A stretch of 64,000 bases of DNA from NCBI GenBank assembly GCA_002342585.1, contig DDQG01000006.1, positions 1 through 64,000 of the forward strand, written 5' to 3'. The notes beneath the pieces were generated by a model. That model had not been told where the DNA came from and searched no databases. It saw only the letters and a program-made list of their open reading frames with translations. Of the stretch, positions 15,190 to 23,857 are shown piece after piece. Source of the stretch: Prevotellaceae bacterium UBA2448. GTDB taxonomy: Bacteria > Bacteroidota > Bacteroidia > Bacteroidales > Bacteroidaceae. A program made the translations under genes and the position numbers. Numbering within the stretch: the stretch's first letter is position 1; each line of letters begins with the position of its first letter.

Positions 15190-16236
15190 ATGAAGGTATT
15201 TCAACATGTTTCAGATATAGGCAACCTGCAACAGGCACTTGCCGAGGCAATGGAGATAAAGGCTGACAGATATAAATATCAGTCGTTGGGTAAGAATAAG
15301 ACGGCTATGCTTATCTTCTTCAATAATTCATTGCGTACCCGTTTGTCAACTCAGAAGGCTGCTATGAATCTTGGTATGAATGTTATCGTTCTTGACGTAA
15401 ACCAAGGTGCATGGAAACTGGAGACGGAGCGCGGAGTGATTATGGAAAGTGACAAAAGCGAACATCTGCTTGAGGCTATTCCTGTGATGGGTTGTTATTG
15501 TGATTTAATTGGTGTGCGTTCATTTGCCCGTTTCGAAAGCCGTAAAGACGACTACGAGGAACAGATTCTGAATCAGTTTATCAAGTATTCAGGCCGTCCG
15601 GTGTTTTTCATGGAAAGTGCTACTGTTCACCCATTGCAGGCATTTGCAGACCTGATAACTATTGAAGAATATAAGAACAGAACGAAGGTGGAACCTAATC
15701 CGCTGTTTGGTGGCGAAGCTATCACTCGTGTTCCAAATAAGCGACCAAAGGTAGTGCTTTCGTGGGCTCCACATCCCAAGGCTTTGCCACAGGCTGTTCC
15801 TAACTCATTTGCAGAATGGATGATTGCTGCTCAGACTGGTATTGAGGGTGGTCTCGACTTTGTTATCACTCATCCGGAAGGTTATGAACTGGACCCTCAG
15901 TTTGTTGCTGGAGCAAAGGTTGAGTACGATCAGATGAAAGCGTTCGAGGGTGCAGACTTTATTTATGCGAAGAACTGGTCGTGTCCTGGTGTTACCCGTC
16001 CTGCTGATTATGGAAAGGTGCTTGGTGATTATCACGACTTCAGCGAGTGGACGGTAGGTGCGCGTCAGATGGCTGTGACTAACAATGCTTATTTCATGCA
16101 TTGTCTGCCTGTACGTCGTAATATGATTGTTACTGACGATGTAATCGAGGCTCCTACAAGCATAGTAATACCTGAGGCTGCAAACCGTGAAATCAGTGCT
16201 ACGGTTGTTCTAAAACGTATGCTTCAATCCCTTTGA
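15190..16236 (+). CDS. argF': N-acyl-L-ornithine carbamoyltransferase (ArgF' type)
   Basis: In Bacteroidetes this enzyme carbamoylates N-succinyl-L-ornithine instead of ornithine in arginine synthesis. The 348-residue protein has the carbamoyl-phosphate motif SLRTRLSTQ (47-55), the domain-linking ETERGVIM (about 78-85), and the C-terminal MHCLPVRRNM. The Bacteroides fragilis enzyme, as I recall it, has 318 residues and Pro90 in a DKPEH loop, and this residue sets succinyl versus acetyl specificity (Glu in the Xanthomonas enzyme). Here the loop reads DKSEH, with Ser90 encoded by AGC at 15457-15459. The extra length lies mainly in an insert around residues 165-185 and in a longer loop near residue 260. 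It lies between lgt (2 bp) and recX (12 bp). The substrate is therefore uncertain within the N-acylornithine group. Confidence 0.92.
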   Translation: MKVFQHVSDIGNLQQALAEAMEIKADRYKYQSLGKNKTAMLIFFNNSLRTRLSTQKAAMNLGMNVIVLDVNQGAWKLETERGVIMESDKSEHLLEAIPVMGCYCDLIGVRSFARFESRKDDYEEQILNQFIKYSGRPVFFMESATVHPLQAFADLITIEEYKNRTKVEPNPLFGGEAITRVPNKRPKVVLSWAPHPKALPQAVPNSFAEWMIAAQTGIEGGLDFVITHPEGYELDPQFVAGAKVEYDQMKAFEGADFIYAKNWSCPGVTRPADYGKVLGDYHDFSEWTVGARQMAVTNNAYFMHCLPVRRNMIVTDDVIEAPTSIVIPEAANREISATVVLKRMLQSL

Positions 16237-16248
16237 TACGATAGGGGA

Positions 16249-16743
16249 ATGAACGGAAAACGCATATATACAGAAAAGGAACTATTCAATAAATACTCCA
16301 CCCTGTGTGCAGGGGCGGAGTATTGTTGTTTTGATATAAGGAAGAAAATGCAACGCCTGGAAGTAAGCGAAGAACTTGCTGACAGTGTGTTGCAGCATCT
16401 TCAGAAAGAACAGTTCATAGACGAGAAGCGTTATGCCCATGCTTTCGTCCGTGATAAGTTTCGTTATAATCGCTGGGGTAGGGTGCGCATACAACAGGAA
16501 CTGCGTATGAAGGGCGTTCCTCAGTTGTTCATTGATGAAGCCTTGGAGGAGATTTCCGAGGATGAATCATACGAAACACTTCTTTCTTTATTGCAAAAAA
16601 AATTGCCCTCAGTAAAGGGCAAGAATGGTTATGAGATAAAGATGAAACTTATGCGGTTTGCTATGTCACGCGGTTTTAATGCGGATATGGCGCGTAAGAT
16701 TGTAGAAGATGAGTTGTCAATTGGCGATGGAGTCGATGACTAA
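16249..16743 (+). CDS. recX: Regulatory protein RecX
   Basis: RecX binds RecA filaments and inhibits RecA activity. The 164-residue protein is all-helical and contains the family pattern: ADSVLQHLQKEQFIDEKRYAHAFVRDKFRYNRWGRVRIQQELRMK in pieces, notably FIDEKRYA and NRWGRVRIQQEL. It closes with FAMSRGFNADMARKIVED. It lies 12 bp after argF', ending the plus-strand run. Its last 27 bp overlap the end of the convergent small membrane-protein gene, and a terminator directed to the opposite strand lies inside it (16595-16622). Confidence 0.92.
   Translation: MNGKRIYTEKELFNKYSTLCAGAEYCCFDIRKKMQRLEVSEELADSVLQHLQKEQFIDEKRYAHAFVRDKFRYNRWGRVRIQQELRMKGVPQLFIDEALEEISEDESYETLLSLLQKKLPSVKGKNGYEIKMKLMRFAMSRGFNADMARKIVEDELSIGDGVDD
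16595..16622 (-). terminator. Minus-strand terminator embedded in recX
   Basis: On the minus strand TTGCCCT, a 6-nt loop and AGGGCAA form a 7-bp stem (16622-16603) followed directly by eight T (16602-16595). It lies about 95 bp beyond the stop of the small membrane-protein gene, so it would end the S41-protease transcript within the opposite coding region. Confidence 0.7.
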
Positions 16744-16908
16744 CGTCGCCGAGTCATTGTATTCACCAACATTCTCCTCTCCTTGTGGCTGTTCCTTTGG
16801 TAGTGAAATATAAAGGAATGCATAGACGCAACCAAGTACGACGATTCCCATGAAAATCATCATTACCATCATGTTGCGATTGAAACGTGATGCACGGTTT
16901 TGTCTCAT
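16717..16908 (-). CDS. Small single-pass membrane protein, function unknown
   Basis: The 63-residue protein has a basic N-terminus (MRQNRASRFNRN), one transmembrane helix (about 13-34, MMVMMIFMGIVVLGCVYAFLY), then a short acidic tail. By the positive-inside rule the N-terminus is cytosolic. It starts 4 bp after the stop of the S41 protease gene, which argues for translational coupling and a real gene. Its 3' end overlaps recX by 27 bp on the opposite strand. I do not recognise a family. A partner or adaptor role for the protease is a guess from position only. Confidence 0.6.
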   Translation of the reverse strand: MRQNRASRFNRNMMVMMIFMGIVVLGCVYAFLYISLPKEQPQGEENVGEYNDSATLVIDSIAN

Positions 16909-16912
16909 AGTA

Positions 16913-18511
16913 TTATCGTTTTAAGATTTTCTGATATTCTGTAGGATTGCTCAATACTTCTATTGCTTTCTCCAAATCTTCGTCATTCTTTAGTGATTCC
17001 TCAATGCTTCCAGCCTGATAGGCATAGCGTTTTACAATTTCCAATGACATCAGTCGGCGAATATCCTTTTTGTTTATCTCGAAGTCGCGATCGAGGTTAT
17101 GTTCCAGTTTCTTCTCCAATGCTTCAAATTCTTCTTTAGCGTCATCGTAGTAACCTTCAAACTGAGCCATCTTCTTCAGATCTTCAAGTCTTTTTTCGCT
17201 TAAACGATCGTACTTGAAGTCCTTGTCTTTTGCCATCTGTAAAAGTTCTGCCATATCTTCGTTGGTAACATAGAAATCCTTAACAGCTGGCAACTGGGTG
17301 TGACTATGCATATATTTTGTACCCCAATCGGTTATGATATCATCATTGCTCAGATAGAAAAGCATGTTTGACAAAGTATCGTGTTTGATAATTATATCTG
17401 GAGTGATACCACCGGTGGAATCGCGTTTTGCCTCGTTCGACTTAGAGTCACGTCGCTGTTTGTAGTCTATGGCCTGAATACAACGTCCGTTTGGCAGATA
17501 ATATTTAGCTGTGGTGAGCTTCAGACTTCCATTGAATGGCAGTTCTCGCGTACTCTGTACCAAGCCTTTTCCGTAGGTTTTGGTTCCGACTACTACGGCA
17601 CGGTTGAAATCTTGAAGTGAACCTGATACAATTTCCGATGCTGATGCAGTAGTGCCGTTTACAAGAACCACAACGGGAATCTTCAAGTCAAGTGGGTCGC
17701 GTTGAGTAGTATATGTATTATGAATTTCTTCTACCTTCCCCTTGGTTTCTACAACCTTTTTGCCTTTCTCTACAAATAGATTTACGATGTTGATTGACTC
17801 ACCGATGAGGCCACCACCATTGCCACGAAGGTCAAGGATGATTGATTTAGCTCCTTTTTCTTTCAGTTCGATGATGGCATTGCGCACTTCTTTCCAACAA
17901 CCTTCGGTAAATTGCGTGAGGTTGATATATCCAATTCCCGGACGAATCAATGTGTAGTAGGGTAGAGCTGGTAGTTTTATGTTGCGTCGCTTTATCTTGA
18001 ATTCGCGAATACCTTCTTCATTTGGACGTTGAATTTTCAGAGTGAAAGTGGTTCCTGGCTCCCCACGAAGCAATTCACTTACCTCGTTTGTAAACTTACC
18101 TTTTAGGTTGACGGTGTCGATTTGTAGCAGAATATCGCCTACTTGTAATCCTACCTCAGCTGCGGGCATGCCGGCATAGGGTTCTGCTATCATTACTGTG
18201 CTGTCTTTACGCATACGAATTAGCGAACCAATACCGCCGTATTTGCCTGTTGTCATCAGTTTCAGGTCGCCCATATCTTCTTCTGAGTAGTACTCTGTAT
18301 ATGGGTCGAGGTCTTCAAGTATGGCATCGATACCCAACTCTACACTTCGCTTTATGTCGATGGAATCGACGTAAAACATATTTAGTTGAGTAACGATAGA
18401 ATTAAAGATGTCAAGATGTTTTGTTACATTAAACAGTTGATCTTCTGCCTTTGCTGAATATACAGATAACTGCAATAGAGCAACTATTAGTATTGATTTT
18501 ATTGATTTCAT
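16913..18511 (-). CDS. S41-family C-terminal processing protease (CtpA-like)
   Basis: The 532-residue protein has a signal peptide (about 1-22), a PDZ domain (about 88-165) with GGIGSLIRM and GMPAAEVGLQVGDILLQI, and the S41 peptidase core (about 190-370). The core has LDLRGNGGG and the Ser of the ASASE motif (289-293) with Lys315 (TYGKG) as the Ser-Lys dyad. The helical C-terminal part is charged. Such periplasmic proteases trim or degrade envelope proteins. It is downstream of an Ig-like lipoprotein gene (52-bp junction with AACTCT-type repeats) and 4 bp upstream of a small membrane protein. It could be cotranscribed with these. Confidence 0.93.
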   Translation of the reverse strand: MKSIKSILIVALLQLSVYSAKAEDQLFNVTKHLDIFNSIVTQLNMFYVDSIDIKRSVELGIDAILEDLDPYTEYYSEEDMGDLKLMTTGKYGGIGSLIRMRKDSTVMIAEPYAGMPAAEVGLQVGDILLQIDTVNLKGKFTNEVSELLRGEPGTTFTLKIQRPNEEGIREFKIKRRNIKLPALPYYTLIRPGIGYINLTQFTEGCWKEVRNAIIELKEKGAKSIILDLRGNGGGLIGESINIVNLFVEKGKKVVETKGKVEEIHNTYTTQRDPLDLKIPVVVLVNGTTASASEIVSGSLQDFNRAVVVGTKTYGKGLVQSTRELPFNGSLKLTTAKYYLPNGRCIQAIDYKQRRDSKSNEAKRDSTGGITPDIIIKHDTLSNMLFYLSNDDIITDWGTKYMHSHTQLPAVKDFYVTNEDMAELLQMAKDKDFKYDRLSEKRLEDLKKMAQFEGYYDDAKEEFEALEKKLEHNLDRDFEINKKDIRRLMSLEIVKRYAYQAGSIEESLKNDEDLEKAIEVLSNPTEYQKILKR

Positions 18512-18563
18512 ATATTTATATTAACTTTTTCACTCTAAACAATAAACTCTAAACTTTCAACTC
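18512..18563. repeat. AAACTCT/CAACTCT simple-sequence junction
   Basis: Units of CACTCTAAAC, AAACTCTAAAC, CAACTCTC and CAACTCTTC fill the gap between the S41 protease gene and the stop of the Ig-like lipoprotein gene. It belongs to the same class of degenerate junction tracts seen at 4557-4640. Confidence 0.45.
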
Positions 18564-20687
18564 TCAACTCTTCTTCCTTTTTCTTTTTGCCATTTCTGCC
18601 AGTTTCTCTGCATTCCGGTTTTGTATCTGTTTAACCTTATCAGGCTTTTGTTTTGTTATCTTTTCAGGTTTTTGTTCAGCGAGAGGTTTCGATTTCAGGT
18701 TCCATGTCTGAGTTATGTCCCATTGTGCCTTTAGTTGCATCGCGTTAGGATAGTAGAAGACCTCTTCTGGTTGCTGTCGTGTCTCATATTCACCCGTATC
18801 CCATTCGCCATTGCCGTTACGGTCGAAGAAAACTCGCATATAATATGTTGAAGGTGCGAGGAAATAGAATTCTGCTTTCCCTTCTGGTGCCGGCATAGAT
18901 TTTATTACTTTATCTTGTCCGTTAAGTAATTGCACGATTGCTGAGGGGTCAGAGTTTGTCAGTTTTACGAATAGTGTGCTGAACGAGTTGAGACCACGAA
19001 CTTTGATATTTCGTTTAGTTTCCTCTGTTGCTTTGCCATATATGCTTATGAAAGCAGCAGAGTCTAACTGCAGCATATAAGTCGAGTCTGGTTCCCATTC
19101 TGCATAGAATCGGTATGTGTTAACTTTACCTTCAACTGGTTCTATCAGATATGGTGCTGGCATATAGAGAGAATCCACCTTCATGGTGAAATGAACTTTT
19201 GCGGTGTCAAGATATTCTATAGGTTCTTCGAATGAGATGTCGATATTCTTATCTGGAGCCATTCCTGAGGTAGATGACATCTTCATTTCATATATCTCTG
19301 GTGGCATAGGAGGTACAATGATATCCTCTTCCTCCTTGTCACGTTTTTTCTTTTCTTTTTTCTTCCTTTCGTATTTTCTGCCCTCGGCTTCAGCCTTTTG
19401 TCTCTCCTCCTCTTCTGCTTCACGTTCCAGGCGTTCCTCTTCTGCTTGCTTCATCCTACGTTCCGCTTTGGCGCGTTTCTTATACTCTTTTACCCATTCT
19501 TCCTCTGCCTGCTTGCGTTGTCTCATCAGGCGTTCCTTGCTTATCTTAGAGGTAAGTTCTAAGGTGTCTGTTCTCAGCGACAGTTGTTTCAAGGTATCTG
19601 TCGCATAATAATCTAATTGGATTGCCAGAGTGTCGAGATTATATATGAGGGAGTCTCTAATCCAATAAGTTATGGTGTCGTTTGTTGGCACAGTCTCAAC
19701 TACGAACACAGAATCGGAATTTGGAAAGTTAAGTGGGGTGATGAGTGGTAATGTATCTGATGGAGATGTAAAGTAGATTGTGAATTTCTCAAATTGCGGA
19801 CGTTCACTTTTTAACAGATGACGCTCGGAGAACTTCTTAGTGAAAGCCAACAGAGTTATATTGTCAGGGTAGAAGTGGGTATATTTCACTGGGAATATAG
19901 AATCGTAGTGTATGCTATCGTGCCATATTGTGTCCATACGAGTTTCGTACTTAGAGTATGGAGTGATGATTTGATCTGTGAAAGCAATTTTTTCACTTTG
20001 CTGACTATAAGTATATGATTGATCCTGGTCGTTGAGTGCGAAAATACGGTAATTGCCTGGTGCTACACCCTTTATAATGAAATGTCCACTACCGTTTGTG
20101 CGACCAATGCGTTCCAATGGTCGGGTTTGGAAGAGAGAATCGTCTGCTACCATAGTACTATCTATGCTATAAAGTCCGACGAGGATGCCTTTGATAGGTT
20201 CCAGATTTTCGGCTTCCAACACATGTCCGGATACTTGCAGCGTATCAATCACGTCACCCGTAGAGAATGTAAAGGCATATTCACCCATAGGATTGCCTTC
20301 GTTATTATCTACAATACTATTTCCGAAATCGATTGTGTATGTGAAGTTTGGTTTCAGAGTATCGTTGAGAATGACGGTCACCTTCTTTCCGGAAGACTCT
20401 ATTTCCGGAGCTTCAAATTGTGGTGGTGAAATGACGACATTTTCATAGGAATTTTCAAGTTTTATGAACTCATCAAACTCCAATGTTATCTTTTTCGGAT
20501 TTGCGTTCATTGAACCGTATTCAGGGGTGGTGTGAACGATCTTTGGCGGGGTCTCATCATAGAGTCCACCATCAGGAGTACCTATGTTGGCACAAGAGTG
20601 GAGTAGGGATGAAAACAAAACAGCACAGACGAGGATATTCCATTCCCGTCTGTAGTTTCTTTTATTGTTAAACTGTTTTAGATTCAT
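18564..20687 (-). CDS. Ig-like-domain lipoprotein with charged coiled-coil insert
   Basis: The 707-residue protein has a lipoprotein signal peptide (lipobox LHSC, Cys near residue 32). A bacterial Ig-like domain of the SbsA type follows (about 43-150): DETPPKIVHTTPEYGS, ITLEFDEFIKL and YTIDFGNSIVDNNEGN. A carboxypeptidase-regulatory-like fold lies at about 150-220 (GILVGLYSID, GNYRIFALNDQDQS). A highly charged Lys/Glu/Arg helix (about 395-460) separates the halves. The C-terminal part has a second sandwich (GKAEFYFLAPSTYYMRVFFDRNGNGEWDTGEY) and a basic tail. This architecture is common in Bacteroidetes and its function is unknown; a scaffold in the outer membrane or periplasm is likely. It lies between GH3 (22 bp) and the S41 protease. 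Confidence 0.85.
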   Translation of the reverse strand: MNLKQFNNKRNYRREWNILVCAVLFSSLLHSCANIGTPDGGLYDETPPKIVHTTPEYGSMNANPKKITLEFDEFIKLENSYENVVISPPQFEAPEIESSGKKVTVILNDTLKPNFTYTIDFGNSIVDNNEGNPMGEYAFTFSTGDVIDTLQVSGHVLEAENLEPIKGILVGLYSIDSTMVADDSLFQTRPLERIGRTNGSGHFIIKGVAPGNYRIFALNDQDQSYTYSQQSEKIAFTDQIITPYSKYETRMDTIWHDSIHYDSIFPVKYTHFYPDNITLLAFTKKFSERHLLKSERPQFEKFTIYFTSPSDTLPLITPLNFPNSDSVFVVETVPTNDTITYWIRDSLIYNLDTLAIQLDYYATDTLKQLSLRTDTLELTSKISKERLMRQRKQAEEEWVKEYKKRAKAERRMKQAEEERLEREAEEEERQKAEAEGRKYERKKKEKKKRDKEEEDIIVPPMPPEIYEMKMSSTSGMAPDKNIDISFEEPIEYLDTAKVHFTMKVDSLYMPAPYLIEPVEGKVNTYRFYAEWEPDSTYMLQLDSAAFISIYGKATEETKRNIKVRGLNSFSTLFVKLTNSDPSAIVQLLNGQDKVIKSMPAPEGKAEFYFLAPSTYYMRVFFDRNGNGEWDTGEYETRQQPEEVFYYPNAMQLKAQWDITQTWNLKSKPLAEQKPEKITKQKPDKVKQIQNRNAEKLAEMAKRKRKKS

Positions 20688-20709
20688 CTTTTTGTATGGG
20701 TTTGACTGC

Positions 20710-22239
20710 TTATTTACTGTTCATCTTCAGCAGTTCTTCAATGTATTTGCGGTTATTGCTGAGACGTGGAATTTTGTGTTGCCCACCCAGTTTCCCCTTA
20801 GAACGCAACCAATCATCGAAGAGTCCTTCGCGTGCTGGAATGATCTCCAATGGTTGCAGGGTTACGTTCTTATATCGTTTTGCTTCGTAATCTGAGTTTA
20901 TAGCTTGTAGTGAACGGTCAAGAATTATTGCAAAGTCTTCTATGTTGCCAGGCTTCTTGGAGAATTCAATAACCCATTGGTGGCGGCATTTTGCATTGGC
21001 ATCCATGAAAATTGGTGCGGCGGTGTATTCGCGTACTTGTGCGCCAGTAGCTACACAAGCCTGTAAAAGTCCCTTTTCGGCATTATCTACAATCAGTTCT
21101 TCGCCAAAAGCATTGATGAAATGTTTTGTTCTGCCTGTGATGGTGAACTTATATGGATTCTTCTGTGTGAATTTTACAGTGTCACCAATCATATATCTCC
21201 ATAGTCCGCATGAGGTGCTGATAATCATTGCATAATTTTTGCCGATCTCAACGTCCCAAAGTGGTACTATATGAGCATTTTCTTGGGGATATCCGTCCCT
21301 CCCCATATCGTCCATCGGACAGAACTCGTAGAATACATCATAGTCAATCATCAACAGCATCGCTGGGTCTTTTAGGTCATTTTGAATACCAAAGAAACCT
21401 TCGCTTGCATTGTATGTTTCCATATAATGCATCTTCTCGCTACGTATGATGTTATTATATGTCTCTCTGTAAGGATTGAATGCAACGCCTCCGTGGAAAA
21501 AAACCTCAAGGTTTGGCCATACATCGGCTATATTGTCTGTGTTTTTCTTCTCCATCACTTTGTTCAGTACACTCAGCATCCATGATGGTACACCACTTAT
21601 GTTGGTGATATTCATGTTTTGAGCTACCTCTGCTATCTTCTCGCGTTTCTTGTCGAAATCGCTCATGAGAGCAATTCTTTTATTTGGCACTCTTGTGAGA
21701 TTTACAGCTCGTGGCACGTTCTCGATGAGTATGGCACTAAGGTCGCCAACGAGACTCTTTGGAGTGTTCAAGTTGGGAGTGTGGCTGCCACCAAGTATAA
21801 GGCTCTTGCCTCTGAGGATGTTACTCTTTGGATTGATTTTCAGGTAACAACTTACACAATCTCTGCCTCCAAGATAGTGGATTCTTTTTAGTCCGTCCTT
21901 GCTTACAGGGATGAATTTTGATTTGTCGTTGGTGGTTCCCGATGACTTAGCAAACCATCTGACTCGTCCTCTCCATAACACGTTAGCTTCACCCTCGCGC
22001 ATCCTTTGGATATATCCTTTCAGTTCTTCGTAGGTATTCACGGGTACATTATCAACGAACTCTTCATATGACTCCATGCTGTTGTAATTGTGGTTGTTGC
22101 CCCATTCGGTTCTTCGTGCAGCATGAATCAGTTTTTTTAGAATTCGACGTTGGATTTCTTCTGCATGCGATGTATAGCGTGCAATCGCTTTTTGGCGAGT
22201 TTTAAAGTAGAGATTGTTAAGGACTTGAGTAGTATTCAT
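20710..22239 (-). CDS. GH3 auxin-responsive-promoter family protein
   Basis: The 509-residue protein belongs to the GH3 family, acyl-adenylate-forming enzymes that in plants join amino acids to jasmonate or auxin; bacterial members are uncharacterised. Recognisable parts are the SSGTTNDKSKFIPVS nucleotide-binding loop (about 115-129), MHYMETYNASEGFFG (around 270-285), and YMIGDTVKFT with TGRTKHFINAFGEEL, which match the adenylate-forming A-loops. The C-terminal domain has WVIEFSKKP. The length is normal for the bacterial type. It is in the same direction as the RNase III-HAD gene (63-bp gap) and the Ig-like lipoprotein gene. The substrate is unknown. Confidence 0.92.
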   Translation of the reverse strand: MNTTQVLNNLYFKTRQKAIARYTSHAEEIQRRILKKLIHAARRTEWGNNHNYNSMESYEEFVDNVPVNTYEELKGYIQRMREGEANVLWRGRVRWFAKSSGTTNDKSKFIPVSKDGLKRIHYLGGRDCVSCYLKINPKSNILRGKSLILGGSHTPNLNTPKSLVGDLSAILIENVPRAVNLTRVPNKRIALMSDFDKKREKIAEVAQNMNITNISGVPSWMLSVLNKVMEKKNTDNIADVWPNLEVFFHGGVAFNPYRETYNNIIRSEKMHYMETYNASEGFFGIQNDLKDPAMLLMIDYDVFYEFCPMDDMGRDGYPQENAHIVPLWDVEIGKNYAMIISTSCGLWRYMIGDTVKFTQKNPYKFTITGRTKHFINAFGEELIVDNAEKGLLQACVATGAQVREYTAAPIFMDANAKCRHQWVIEFSKKPGNIEDFAIILDRSLQAINSDYEAKRYKNVTLQPLEIIPAREGLFDDWLRSKGKLGGQHKIPRLSNNRKYIEELLKMNSK

Positions 22240-22302
22240 CTCGATGATTTGGTTTTAGCAGTCAAAGTTAGTTTTTTGTGTGGTAATTTGCAAACATATT
22301 TG

Positions 22303-23835
22303 TCAGTTTGACAAAATATTCATGATTTCATCAGGTTTTTCCACTGTTATCAAAGCTCCGTTGTCGATAAGGAACTCCTTTGAACGAAATCCCCATAACA
22401 CAGAGATACATGGTAATCCTGAGTTTTTTGCAGTTTGTAAATCAACATCTGAGTCGCCGATATATATGGCATCGCTTTTTTCAACTCCTAGCATTTTCAA
22501 TGCTACTTCTACCATATCGGGTGCTGGTTTTCTGCGTACTTCCGGACTTTCACCTATTGCCACTTCGATGGTATCTTTAAACCATTTTTCATAGAGTTCT
22601 GTGACGCCTGCCTGCAGCTTATTTGATACTATAGCTGTTCTGTATCCTGCTTCTTTCAATTTGTTGAGTAGAGGACTAATGCCGTCGTACAACTTCGTGT
22701 TGTCCTGACAATGTTCGATGTAGTATTCTTTGAATGTGTTGAAACAGTGATTGAAAGCTTCTTTGTTCTCTTCGCTTTCCACTGTCGTTATTTCGTTTGG
22801 CATAGCACGTTCTATTAGCAATTTCACGCCGTTACCTACAAACGATCGTATCTCATCGAGGGTGCGTTCTGGGTAATTGCAAGTACGAAGTGCGTAGTTT
22901 GTGCTCAGATACAAATCTTGCAGTGTGTCCATTAGTGTGCCATCAAGGTCGAAAACTATGGTATTTCTACTTGACATCTGTGCCAGTACTTTGTCGCGAT
23001 TAGATTGTGTTCTTGCTCTCATAAGTTTTTCATCCACTACTTTTGCAATGTGTAGTTTTAAGTTAGGGTCGCTGTTAAGTGCTTGTAGAGCTGCTTTGCA
23101 TGCGTTCTGATCGCTGTCTTTCTTTTTGTAACCCTTTCCGTGTCCGCATTCTATTCCTTCGATGAAGACCTTGCATGTGAAGACAGAACCAGTACGATCA
23201 CGTGTTTCGTTATATGTAAACTGTATTTTGTATTGTTGTTTCTGACACCATTCTATCAGTTTGCTTTTATTGTTTTGGCTATTCTCAATGAGTTCTTCTA
23301 TATTAAGGTGTTTCTCGATAAACTCTTTTTCAATAAATTGGTAACATAGTTTATAACCACGATCCAAATAAATAGCTCCGCAGAAAGCCTCAAATGCATT
23401 GCCGTTTACGTAGCTATTGTGAGCTTTATAAACATCGCCCGAATGCAGTATAAACTTATCAATACCTAATTCAACCGCAATGCGATTTAGCGATTCTCTG
23501 CATACAATCTTACTACGCAGCATAGTTAGGAATCCTTCCTGTTGGTTCTTGTATTTTTTGTATAGTATATCCGCGACAATAGCCCCTAAAACTGCATCAC
23601 CCAAAAACTCCAATCGCTCGTTGTTTAGTGACGTATTGAGGTCGGTCTTTCTGTTGCTTTTGACAGCATCATTCTTTTCGTGGAATGTAAGGCTCTTATG
23701 TTTTACTGCTAGTCGATAGAGTTCCAAGTTGTGTGGATAGAAACCCATTATTCGTTTTAGAATGCAATAAGACTTCTTCTCCTTGCGGAAAAGAAGCCTT
23801 ACTGTATCTATTAGTAATGAGCCCAGGTTGTCCAT
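22303..23835 (-). CDS. rnc: RNase III fused to a HAD-superfamily phosphatase
   Basis: This single 510-residue frame contains a complete RNase III (about 1-270) and then a complete HAD hydrolase (about 287-510). The RNase III part has the signature NERLEFLGDAV (Glu73, Glu76, Asp80) and GNAFEAFCGAIYLD (Glu149), followed by a double-stranded RNA-binding domain (about 190-255). The HAD part has DLDGTLMDT (motif I), VSNK (II), RRKPAPD (III Lys) and GDSDVD (IV), as in phosphoglycolate-phosphatase-like enzymes. No stop lies between them. An internal ATG at 22977 could also give a free 224-residue HAD protein. I chose ATG 23835, 22 bp after fabF; the longer frame start at 23931 lies inside fabF. RNase III processes rRNA and structured mRNA; the phosphatase substrate is unknown. 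Confidence 0.9.
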   Translation of the reverse strand: MDNLGSLLIDTVRLLFRKEKKSYCILKRIMGFYPHNLELYRLAVKHKSLTFHEKNDAVKSNRKTDLNTSLNNERLEFLGDAVLGAIVADILYKKYKNQQEGFLTMLRSKIVCRESLNRIAVELGIDKFILHSGDVYKAHNSYVNGNAFEAFCGAIYLDRGYKLCYQFIEKEFIEKHLNIEELIENSQNNKSKLIEWCQKQQYKIQFTYNETRDRTGSVFTCKVFIEGIECGHGKGYKKKDSDQNACKAALQALNSDPNLKLHIAKVVDEKLMRARTQSNRDKVLAQMSSRNTIVFDLDGTLMDTLQDLYLSTNYALRTCNYPERTLDEIRSFVGNGVKLLIERAMPNEITTVESEENKEAFNHCFNTFKEYYIEHCQDNTKLYDGISPLLNKLKEAGYRTAIVSNKLQAGVTELYEKWFKDTIEVAIGESPEVRRKPAPDMVEVALKMLGVEKSDAIYIGDSDVDLQTAKNSGLPCISVLWGFRSKEFLIDNGALITVEKPDEIMNILSN

Positions 23836-23857
23836 GGTCGTCAATACATATATTTCT

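Noticed and set aside
22303..22977. HAD domain considered as a separate gene starting at 22977
   Set aside because: The ATG has no purine-rich site before it and the RNase III frame reads through with no stop, so one fused gene is the simpler reading; separate internal initiation is kept as an alternative in the findings.
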